DNA from: Oxytropis ochrocephala
Lineage: Eukaryota > Streptophyta > Magnoliopsida > Fabales > Fabaceae
Direction: 5' to 3'
NCBI GenBank assembly: GCA_020916435.1
Contig: CM037090.1
Coordinates: forward strand, 26,832,522 to 26,896,521
DNA length: 64,000 nucleotides
The notes under the pieces are model-generated. The model was not told the origin of the DNA, searched no databases, and saw nothing but the letters and a program-made list of their open reading frames with translations. The first letter of the stretch is position 1. Each line of letters starts with the position of its first letter. The position numbers were made by a program, and so were the translations under genes. Positions 11,072 through 23,700 of this stretch are shown here, in pieces.

Positions 11072-14000
11072 CTAGACAAGTATATACTACTTAGTGACCG
11101 GCTATTTGTAAACAGTGACATTAGCATAAACTAGCCGATGTCCCTTGCATTGTATGGTATTTATCAATTTAAAAAGAAATAAATTTAAAGTAAATAGTTA
11201 AGAGGTAAAATATTTGAAATTGTGAAATACCTATACTTATAAATTTAAAGTTATATGGTTTGTGGAAAGTTTTGGTATTAATATGAAAATCACGTGGCAC
11301 ATTAAATGAAATCCTGTTAACACTCTTGCTTTAACTTCACTTAGCGCCTTCTTAGCATCCTTGTTGACTACCTCATATTTACTACCATTTTCCTCATTCT
11401 ACACAATACAAGGACCATGTTTAATGACACTCTTCTAAGCTTAACCTTTTTTCATTCGTTATCCCACCACCAAGAATCTTTACCCTTTTTTTGTCCAAAA
11501 AAAAAAAGAATCTTTACCCTTTTACCCAATACCCCTTGATTCTCCTAGTATCTCTTTGGTTACCTTTATAATCCATTTAGTCATCTCATTACTCATGTCT
11601 TAGCACTACCTTGGAAAAGCCACCCTCAATAGCCTTTCACTAAAAGAGCCTCTATTTTCCACTCTTCAATTGCAACCATTTTATCCCAGGAGTGTCAGCC
11701 TGACTATTTTTATTTACATTTCTCTCAAGTATTACATCCATAACCAATATTGTTGGGACTTGGGAGGTAAGACTTTACTGGTATAACTTTGCAATACATG
11801 CAAAGTTTTATATCCAATTTCATTATCAGAAAGAAACAAGTCTATTTCATGATGTTAATAAATGTAAAAGCCATGTACATATAAAATGATATAAAGAGAT
11901 AACTGAAAGGAGCAACTACTACTCCAACAGAAAGAGTATTTGGAAACGACTTTTATTCAATATTTATAGTCACAATAGTAAATGAAAAGGCGGCACGAGA
12001 TACCTGAAACTCTAGAAGATGGTGAGGGATTTCTTTCAGAAATCGTGACGGTTGAAGCATCTAGAAACACACAAAATTAGGAAAATCCAACAACTAATAG
12101 AAAGAGTTGAAAGTTGTGCTTGGCAAACCTGCCAGTTTGAGTCCACCGTGAGATAGAGAATAAAAAGATTCAGCCGAGCACGAGTCATTGCAACATATAA
12201 TAAACGCCTTTCTTCCTTGGAAATCAAAATTGTGTAAGAAAGAATCCTAACCAATATAAAAAATCTAGTAGAATACAAATGAAGATATGACTAAATTATC
12301 AACCTAACAAACAATATTAGTGTACCTCCACTAAGGCCCCAGTGTCCTTCACAGCACCTTGGAAATCATGTACTAAAGGGATCTCAGATTCATTTGCCTA
12401 TTTAGTATACAAAACAGCAGTCAAGGAAACACAGCCACACAGTATACAAAAGGCAATCCATACACCTTTCATAATTACTCTGAACAAACTAAGAAACCAA
12501 GACCCCAGAAAAAAGTAGTCAAATAGAAATAAATATCAAGTCCTCTGCCATCTGAACTGTAACACTTGGTTAAATTTGTGATAAAATAATTCATTAATAT
12601 CATTCAACTTTCTGATGAACAAATTAATGCTTATGTTGCATTAACCAGGTGTAAATGTCAACCATAAAATCATTAAAAGATCACATAAAAAATACTAACT
12701 TTGAAGAACATGTTGAACAAGCAAGAAATTACTATTAAATATTAATGAACAAGGTAAACCATTTAGAAGATTCAAATCACAACAAAGATGAAGCACTATG
12801 TGAACTGCAACACTTTGGTAATTGTGCAGCTGAATCTTCAATTTTGAAAAGGAACTTCGGATAAGTTTGTGCGTGTTTTTGCCATATTATGCTAACTCGA
12901 ACTTCCAATGAGCAGTTGCATGGTCATGTTGCAGTTTAATCAGGTGTAACTGTTTGCCATATAATTGTCCAAGGATAACGTGAATAAATAGGTATAAACA
13001 TCAGAACATCTGTTTTTCAGAAACATCACAAATCACATCTTCATCCACTTGCTTGAGCTTGCCAAAAAGAAATGTTCTAAATATTATCACATACCTTAAC
13101 TATGAAGACAATGTCCCACTCTAAACCTTTTGCCTACAGGTAAAAGAAGTGTAAAGTGTAAACTACTAAACTTGCATTGCTGTTGATTAACTCCATCAGA
13201 TACTAATTAAGTGGGATATGTACCTGATGAATGGTAGTCAATGTCACAGAATTTTCATTGTCCTTCCTCCTAGCGCGGAAATTTTCTCTCTCACGCTCAA
13301 ATAAATAATCAATGAATGCTTTTAGCATAAAGATGCAGCCCTTATCTTCTGACAAATCCTTCTCCCCTTTTACCTCAATGAACTTAGTAGACAGAAACTC
13401 AGAGACATCATCTAACAGGTATTGACGAACCTGAATAAAGGTGTGATTCAAGCCTTGGATGAAGAAAAATTGGGTGGAAATAAATTAATATGATATCAAA
13501 AGACATAGTAGAAAGTAATGGGGAAAATACTTCCATGTATTATTCAGTAGTATAAGACAGTTTATATTTTACATAGAAATCACAATAAAGGCTATCCTTG
13601 ACTTAAGCCCATCAGTGATATAAAAGGAAATATGAAATCTGAAATAAGGAATAAAACCAAGGAAATACTATGTTATCTCGCCTGATTCTCCTGCACCCCC
13701 TCAAGTTGGTGGGTAGATATTTGCTAGATCGCATATTTAATGTGTTAGAACTTAGAATTACACGTCATCCTTTACTATAAATATCAATTAGGATTAGAAA
13801 TAGCAATACGCATTGATTATAATTATTGTATATCTCACAATTAACAGAGGTCGAAGTGGCCTTTGTTGGACAGACAACACTCAGCATATCATTCTTGCAT
13901 GGTATCAGTAGCATTAGGTTAAGTTCGTTTCAGATCCTCTGCCTCAGTTACCTTTTTGTGGGTCAACACTACTCATAAACACAGAAAGCCCTTTTCTCTG

Positions 14001-17000
14001 CCATCACATGTCTTCTCACTGCTGTGCCACTACCATCAGAATCGCCGCCCTTTAGCAACCACCATGCAAAAAAAAAAAGTGTATTGTTCACGTCGTCATA
14101 CATATCTATCTTTTTGTTGTTTTACATTGCAACCCACCTTCTCGCAGTACTTCTGTCATCTTCTCCAACATCAGGCGCCCCTATCCAATCATTTCTCTAC
14201 CCCTGCCAGCGTGAGGAATCTACTATTTTTGTCGCTGATTACAATGAGTTTCTCCAATATGAGGCAATCCTACAGACCTCCTCACCTGCCGCCATCACTG
14301 CTCAGTATGATAATTTTGTAGCCTTTGCTTATCAATCCTCCTCTCTTGGACCTTGGGTGGTGGACTCTGGTTCCTCTGACCATATGACTGATAACAAATC
14401 TATTTTCTCTCGTCTTTCTTACTCAGACTCTTCGCTCTCTGTTAACTTGGTGGATGGCTCTAAAATCAAAGTTCAAGGTTTTGGTCAAACAAATCCCCTT
14501 CCCAACCTTTCCTTAGATCTCGTGCTTTATGTTCTTGGTTGTCCTTCTAATTTAAATAATGCCCACTTGCATGACCAAACCTATGAGAGCAGGTGCTCTA
14601 AGGATGCTGAGTTACAGCTGCAGCCAACATTTGTTTACACAATGACGCTGATTGGAAGGCTATCAAAGGGTTCAGACAGCTGCCACATGAGAGATTTGCC
14701 AAAAACTGGAAAGATAGGCAAGACGTTGTGCTGTATGCATACCCTCACAGATCAATGCGGGCAACTATTGCAAAATAGCCTAGTAAGGAATGTAATGACA
14801 CAATTTATGAAAGGATGGTTAGAGTAAAGGACGAATGGAAGCAACAAAAGTAGAACCCGTGGACAAGATAGACAAACGAAAATGCAGATGCTGCTTAAGG
14901 ATATCTTTGTAAGCGAAGCACAATAAGAACTGAGTTTCCCCCCAAAAACTATTAGTGTGTCAAGAGAAGGATTTACGAAAGAGGCCTCTTACTTTTGTAA
15001 ATGTAAGAGAGAAATTAAGGATTAAGTAATGATTGGAATTTGGAATCTTTTGGGTGGGGTAGACTGGAAATTGGTTAGAAACCATTTGGGAGAGATAGGC
15101 CTCTCGAAGAGCCTACTATCTGTTCTTTATTTCTGCAAGTTTCCATAGCTATACACACTGTTATTAGAATAGAATCACACTGATTCCACTATATTTTCCT
15201 ATACTAAATCAATATAACAGTGTTCCTTTCTTCTTTTGCTGCTGTTTGCACTCTTTCATTTCTATTATACTAAATTGATTCTATCAAAGAAACAATGCAG
15301 GCCCACTACTAATGAAAACAGCTATGTACAACCTGTAGAACAAGTGAGTAATGCAGAAGCTCAACTGGATATTGTAAAAACAACATACAACTACTATCAA
15401 CTACAAACTACTCTTTCAGTAAACACATAACCATTTTTTCCTGACAAAAAACAATGGCTAATAGAAACCTGAGTTTTATCTTGCATAAAAAACTTACAGA
15501 TCTGATGTCATAGTCTTCATTCAACAATGTCCCTCCATCAACATCCACACTTGCCCGTTGCTCCAAAAGGTATTTCTGAAATTCAAAGTTTGTCTAAAAT
15601 TAAATATATCATGACTTTGTATGAACTATTTTCAGAGAAGAGCTATGCTTTTATTATAAAATTTACGAAATTTTAATGTCAAAAACTTAAATTGTGTATC
15701 TTCAGATTTATCTGACTATAAGAGCACTTCATGGAGATATAAAATAATATAAATATACAGATAAATAATAAACAAAACTAACTTCAATACCCAGTTCAAA
15801 TAAGCTGACCATCCATTAAATGAATAAACAATAACTCATGGGCAAATACGGTCACTTTTTAGAGAGAAAAAAATCCAAGATAAATAAGACAAACCTCAGG
15901 TATCATGTTTGCCACAGAAGTTATGATAGCTGAGATTGATTTTTCCTGTAATAAATAATATGGTATACATTTCAAGTGAGAGAAGTGTTTATCACAAGAG
16001 GTGAAAAGAGCCAATCATAAGCATTGAATTCTACTGAAAAATTGAAAGACCAGATGTCACTGATATTTTTTCACACCAACAAAGAATGATATGGTAATCA
16101 TTATATTAAACATAAACTGGATCAGGAGTTGAAGGGTACAGAAAGCATTTACCCTGACAACAAGTTTTGATATAATCTCTAGTGTCGTTAAAACCTTCCT
16201 TCCATGGGTAAGCTCACTCCTGTGATCCATAAAAGTGATGAAAGACATCATATCAATCAATTAGTTTATAAGACTATATACAGCAGAACAAGAACATAGA
16301 GAGTCACAGGCATTCTTCACATAGGAACATAACAAGACAATGAAGCCACAGGTTAACAAAAGCACAAACAACTGAGACATTAATTGTGTACCAAAAAATA
16401 TGCGACATTAATTTTAAATTTAAATGTAAAATTAGATACCAAATGTTCATTTACCATTGTGCCACACCACATGTTTATTTAATCAATTTGGTTTTAAGGC
16501 TAGAAAAGTGGGACATCTTTGAAATTTGGGGTATCTTGGAATTTTTGTGTTGAGTTGAGCCTAACTCAACCAAAAGTTAACTCAAGGGATGAGGATTGCC
16601 CCAGCCTTATAAGGACTACTTTAGCCAATATCACTCATCGGTGTAAGATATGGATAGTAATAAAATATTTCAAATGCTTTTTTATATAACATGATAAAAC
16701 TTTCAGAGAAGAATGTTTATACCACCTTTTAAAGGTACCAGAAATCTTTGCGCTAAAGATATCACTGGCAGCTGATAAGAAACTGCATTTTCTAATAGTT
16801 GAAATTTTGTTGATATGTTCAACTACCTGCAGGAAGGAACACAAATCTGAAACATAAGTGCAGAAAGGATGCCTTAAAACAAAAAAAACAGAGCCATCAT
16901 AGCTATATGCTCCATTACGAATGTTCAAACTGAAAATCTTCATAAAACCTGTACCCTCTTTTTTTTTATCTTTCTCGAAAGGAAGTAAAGCCTTGAAGAC

Positions 17001-20000
17001 TCGACAATATGATCCATCATCACAACCAGGCAGCGTTGTCCGAAGCATGGCAATGATAGTTCTGACTACCTATAATGAGAAGGGGCAAGGTAACAAGTAA
17101 CAACTTATGGCATGCATGCAGAGGTAAAGCTACAAGCATTTGCAAATCAGATAGTTACAAGATTATAACATAAAACTTTCAACAGCTTGTGAACTCCAAT
17201 AAGTAACTGACAGATATCTTCACCAAAACTCACTGAGCTCTAAGGATAACATACACAGGTAATAAGTGTTCATAAATAAGAGAAATAAAAGTCATATGAT
17301 GAAACACGTGTGTATTGCACAGTGGAGCTTTATCATATAGATAGTTAGATACTAAATCACAATAAAAACAAAGACTAAGTGAAAACATCTGTCAATTGAT
17401 CATTTGGATTAACAAAGCTAGTGGTGATGTCGCGGATAAAATCTTCTCTTTAAAGAAATAACAATTTATCCCATTGTGCTTGGTCCTCTAGTGAAATACT
17501 TAACTTGAGGTGATATGCAGTGCGGCTTGATTATCACAAATGAGTGTCATGTTCGTAACCTCCTTGAATCTAAGTTCTTGAAGTAACTCTGCGAACAAGA
17601 TAACTCACAAGTAGTCGATGCCATGACTCGATATTAATCTTCTATGCTCAAAATTAAGATTATGTTTCTTACTTTTTCAGGAGATAAGGTCTCCTTAATG
17701 AATGAACAATATTCGAAATTAGACCTTCTCTCAATAGCAAATCCTATTGAGTCAAAGAGGAGACACCAAAATTAACATGTTCGAACTACTAGCTCAACCA
17801 TAACCGCCGGTTCATCGACTTTTTTTTGAAAAACAGCTAAGTCAAACCTGTTCTATGCATAAACAATCTATTAACTAGTTAGGACCGAGTTTTATAACAC
17901 TTGCAGCAGCATTACATGCTATGGCTGTTGTTTATTTTGCTGTATGACATAAATTGATAGGAGACACCAAATTACACACCTAACACAACCAAAACAGATA
18001 GATGTGTGAAATAATTAGCCTAACAAGATTTAAATTAGGAGGGTGTTCATCAACTGATCCAATCCAAGGCACATACTTAAGATGTTAGTGGGAGTCCAAG
18101 GAATGATTTAAAGTTTCAAAATAATAGTCAATTCAAATTGCTAGATAATAATAGAAACAAACACTTTTCTTGTCTTAATTATGGAAAAATACCTTTTTTC
18201 TGTAAAATGCCACACCGTGAGTGTTAAATGGTATTTTCCTATCCCGAAAAGCCATTTGGAAGGCTTTCCCCGATATCTAAAACAGGAAGAAAGGAAGCAG
18301 CAAAGACTGTTTAGTCAGGTATAGGGTAATTTCTTTTGTACATAGTTATAATAATTTCCAGAAACATTACCTGCCTACGGTAGAGAACTGCAATGTTGCC
18401 ATAGCTACAGTTAGCTTCTGAATGATTAGATGAAATTTCTAAGATCTTGTCAACAACAAATGCACATTGTGCGCCCTCATTATGGCACTCCTTCATAACT
18501 ATCTGCAGATTATTACAAAATCATTTTATATAAATACGAAAATCACGGTAAAGCATAGCATGCTTTTAAAACAGCACACAGCAAGATGTTAGTACCTTGG
18601 ATCCAGCAGAGTTATCAGTAAGAACGTTCTTCAACTGACATCGCTTGGTATTATTTTGAATAAGAAAAGATGCAGCCTCAACAATGCAACGTGTGGACCG
18701 ATAGTTTTTGTTAAGTCTAATCTGAACCAAAAAAGTAAGTGATATCCAAATGAAGACATTTGATAAGAATATAATGTATGCATTACTTTATCAATATCTG
18801 TAGGTAAGGCATAACCAAAAAGAGTTAAATGTGTGGGATAAAAATAAAAATCTAATTAGCCAAGGACAAGAGAAACCTCTTTGTAGTTTGGATAATCATT
18901 ACGAAAGGAAATAAATCCGGAAATGTCAGCTCCGTTGAAACTGAAAATGGACTGTAAGAAAAATAAGACATTAGACCAGTGATTAGGATGGTCTTTTAAG
19001 CAGTGTAAGAAAACAATACAAATATCCAACCAGGCATCTCAAACATTAGGGACTTAAGACATATATTCAAACCTGATCTTCGTCACCAATAATGGTTATT
19101 TTATGATGGGATGCAATAATCTTTAGAAGCCTATATTGCATGGCACTAGTATCCTGGAACTCATCTATTACAACAGCTTTCCATAAATCCTGACTTTCCC
19201 TGAAAACTTTGAAATTGTTTAAGCAAACGACAGTTAGCACAACCAACTGTAACAACTGAATAGATTTTAGTTAATTGTATTTTTCAGAAAATGATTACCT
19301 TCGGGAAAATCATTGAGTAGCTTTACAGAACAGCTGATCAAGTCATGATAATCAAGAGCATTACAGGATTTTAATATGTTATTGTAATTCTCAAGAATTT
19401 CAGCCTGATTACAACCCAGAGCATGGAATCAGACGTGTAAAAACAGAACAAGGAAGTGTGTTTGTGTAACAGCCTGGTCCTTTTCTATCTTAGTAGGCTG
19501 CCCAGCACTGTACATCACGACCTTCTCTACCCCCCAAGTAGAGTTTTTGCATTCCGTGGGAATCGAACCTTGTACCCTGAGGCTCAAGTACAAGTTCAAT
19601 GCATTCCCACTACCAATTGAGCTACTAGCTCAATTGGTAGTGGGAATGCATTGAACTTGTACTTGAGCCTCAGGGTACAAGGTTCGATTCCCACGGAAGG
19701 CAAAAACTCTACTTGGGGGGTAGAGAAGGTCATGATGTACACTTGTGGGTTGCCTACTAAGATAGAAAAGGGCCTGTGGTGTTACAGATTTGTGTGTGCA
19801 TACACATATGGGAAAACCCTTTATCCGCTTACTCCAATTTCATTTCCCATTTCACGATACTCTGCAGAAGTTTTTCCCGAGGCTTTGGCCTGAAATGTTA
19901 TTAGGTAATCACATATGAGATGACCAAGCTAAAATTTAACTTTACAGCATAAAAAATATAAGGAATTGGAAGACCCATTTTAAAGCGATTATAAGCTACA

Positions 20001-20653
20001 AATAGTAACATAACAATTTTAAAAACTAAATCCCTAACAAATAATTTATAAGACAGCTCAACTTTCCAGCACCTAAGAGGGTGCAAGACAACTTATCTTA
20101 GGAAAAGAATTATTAAGTTTAATGACATCATAAAGACTTTTTTTACATATGTAAAGGTACTGCCAGATTAAGGTTATGCAGTGAGACAAGCCAAATTCCC
20201 ACTCTAATACTAAGTTGAAATTATAAAAGTATGCTGGAGTTATGTGCCTAGGCCAAACCAAACAAAATGATATATTTGTGCTTGCAAAGTAATTCGCTCC
20301 TTAATTAGAACAACAGAGGACCTGATTCAATCACTAGTTGCGAGATATTTCTAGTATAAACCATCAGTTTTATAGAAACCGGACATCTTTGTGAACATGT
20401 AAAATTTTGATTTTTAGTGTAGATACACACACACACATAGGGGTGTATATTATGAGAGGAGTTTTATAATGAGAGGGCGAGAGGAAGCAATCATCATCAT
20501 AGATTAAATGGTCGAGTGGTTGAGATTAAAACAAAAGTCAATGTAATAACTAACTACCTTTTAATCACAACCACTCATGTATTGTTATACCGTCCAGATT
20601 TAGTCTTCTCCTCCTCTAACATTATAATATTAAAATTCCACTCACTTGATACA

Positions 20654-20707
<54 letters not shown>

Positions 20708-23700
20708 ATCGAGGGAGGTTATTGTATATTTTGTAAATTAAGCATGAGTTTATTACTTAAAAGGAAGTTTAGAATGATTTACTCTTCAAAAGAATCACAC
20801 ACCTGAGTCACAAACTTTTGCCATTTTTTTGCCTTATCCTTAAACTGTTTAGGAGTTGTTAGACTATTGGACCTTTCTTCAATCAATAATGCATCGTCTT
20901 TAGGTCTACTTTTTCCATTTTCGAATAATCGAGTGGCCTCAATAATTGCATTTCGTTGTTGCCCCTGGCCGTATATTAAGAACTCAGACGTACGACCTAA
21001 CCTGCAATGCAAGTGTCAAAATTATAAAGAATTTATTTGAGCAACACGTGTTCAAAGCTTATGGGTGCAACAGATAGCTATCTAGACCTTAGATCCAGTC
21101 CTGATATATGTGTGTATTGTGATGAAGTACTTAAAACCTGAAGAGTTGGATTATTTTCCAAAACATGTTTGATTTATCTTATATATTGGTCATGTACTTC
21201 TTTCTCCTTTCTCTAACAAAGTTTCATTGAAGGCTCTAAGCAGCTTCCAAATCCAAATATTAAACCTGCACTGCTCAAGCCAAAATTTTATGGCAATTTA
21301 TGGTGTATGTACGCAAGCATATTATGTGTTTGGTTGGAAAGGATTGCAGATATCTCTTAGAATTTGGGATTGGGCTAACTCAACCCCAAAAGCTAGTTTG
21401 TGAAGTGAAGGTTGTCCGCACTTATAACCATTACTCGGGCTATTTCACTCTTCTATGTTGGGCTTCCAACACTCCTGTTATTTACGACGTAAAGAGAGAC
21501 TTGACAACTTTATTGCTTCTTTGAAAGGATTGTTTGTTTCCTCTCCCTTTTTTCAGTTTTGGAGGATATCTTATCATCCCTTTTATAAAATTTATTTTTT
21601 CATTAATAATCCCCTGGGTTTTAAATTAAAAACTTGGCATCTCCTAATAGTAGTTTTTAATTCAAAACCAACTAAATTTTTTCATAACCTAGCAAACCTT
21701 TCACAAAACATATGAATACTTGCCTAAAATTCAGTTTACCATTTAATTCTAAGGTTGATGAGTATTACTTAAACCCCCATTCCCAACACCAGGGTCAGGC
21801 AGAACCGTTGTTGCCTGATGGGAACTCCCCCCATATTGCTATCAATGTCTTCATGCAAAAAATCGTGAATGAAAAAGCGTGACGAGTTTTTCTCCATTCG
21901 AGATGTTAGAAGGTGCAAAATCAATAGGGACCAGATGCAAGATGTGAATATCATATTGGAGGTATACTTGCAGAGAAGTAAACATAATAAGTTTAAAGTA
22001 GAAATTATATCAGCAATTTACTTCACCATCTGCATGGATGGAGAAACTTCATTACAACCAGTCAATAACTCAGATACCAAGAAGCAAACATCACCATACT
22101 AATAAGAAAGCATTCCTAGGCCTTTACCAAAAACTTAAACTCTTGGAAAAGTTAGTCTTTTACAAGGTATTAGAGACTCTCTGACTGAGGTCTGAGTGGT
22201 TAGAAATTTAATCCTTCCAAAGGAGCCTTGTGTGAGGCGCAATTTAGAGGTATAAAACCATTCCCCGTACCTAATAACTTAAGAATTATGAAGTTAGTCC
22301 TCAAAACAGGCAACCATAAAGAAAAATTTTGTTCTCACGTCGCAAGTTGTTGTCTTACTGCTCTTTATTTTCCTGTTTACTCAAATTATGATGTGTTGCA
22401 CTTCATTTGTTACATGATATGTCTGATCTAGGTTTTTATTTGTTTGCAAGTCAAAAAAGACATATGAAAGTCTGTATATTACTTTTACCTCAGTGCATAT
22501 GGCTGAATGAACTGACAAGCTAAACAGTTCAGCAGTATTACAGTGTTGAAACTACTATTCCTTGCATGATCCAGGAATGTACGTACTATACTGTATGTCT
22601 TGAGAAATACAAATTAAAGGATTTTTTCTTTCAATTTTAGATATTGCAGTTAAGCTTGAGCAGTTTTCCAGTATATGTACGAAATGGAATTTATTGCATC
22701 TTAAAATTAAATACATAAAAAATGTACTTAAGCCGTAAGAGTTGTGATTTTTCTGTTAACTTATTTTCAACACATTAAAATATTATGGGGAACAAATCAA
22801 CAAAATATATTTTACAAATAGAACTCATGTAAATGGGTTATCAGTTTGAGAATTGATTGGTTGATTATGAATTATGGAAAATTCCACGATTAGCATTCAA
22901 ATAGCAAGAAATTAACCACAAATTTAGTAAGTAAACACAACACAGAGAAGCACACAAGTTAGAACTTATAAGTGGTGACTCATGACAAAATAAAGGAAAG
23001 AACTTCCATCAAATTCAGGGGAGCATACTTTTCTGCGTGTGAACGACAAAGTTGCAAGGAAAATGAATGAAAAGTACTGATTGTAAGTTCTTTTGCTGTT
23101 GCCTTCCCAGTTATGGCTCCTACACGTTCTCTCATTTCGGAAGCTGCTGCTGTTGTAAATGTCATTGCAAGAATGTTTGACGGATTAATACCCTGCATAC
23201 ATTCACCAGCCAATGGAAATTTCAAACAACGAATTAAGTAATAACAGATAAATGTAAAAGCTCAAAACACGTCAACTCGGAGAGAACGTAAACGAGGGAC
23301 GAGAATCAAAGATAAGTCCACAGTATCTATATCTTATAGTACAAAAAAAGATGCACCACCTCATTAAGCAGCACCAAAACACGCCCAACCATTGTGGATG
23401 TCTGGTATCAACAAATAAAGACAATTAAGTTTCAATGCAAAAAGCAAATATTCAAAGGAAAAAGAAAATGTTAACTTGCATTAGACCAAGAAGATAAGTA
23501 GAGTTAAAGGAAACCTTTCCACTTCCAGGACCAGCAACAATGATTAAAGGGGTCGAAATATCAGTGCAAGCTGCTTCTCTTTGCCTTTCATTTAGGGACT
23601 GCAAGTATTTTGAATATTCCTGAGGCATGGTGCTGCCACTTGGTAAACTTTGTCGGGCGGTATGCACCTGTTCTTCTTCTTTAGGATCTAAATCAACCCC

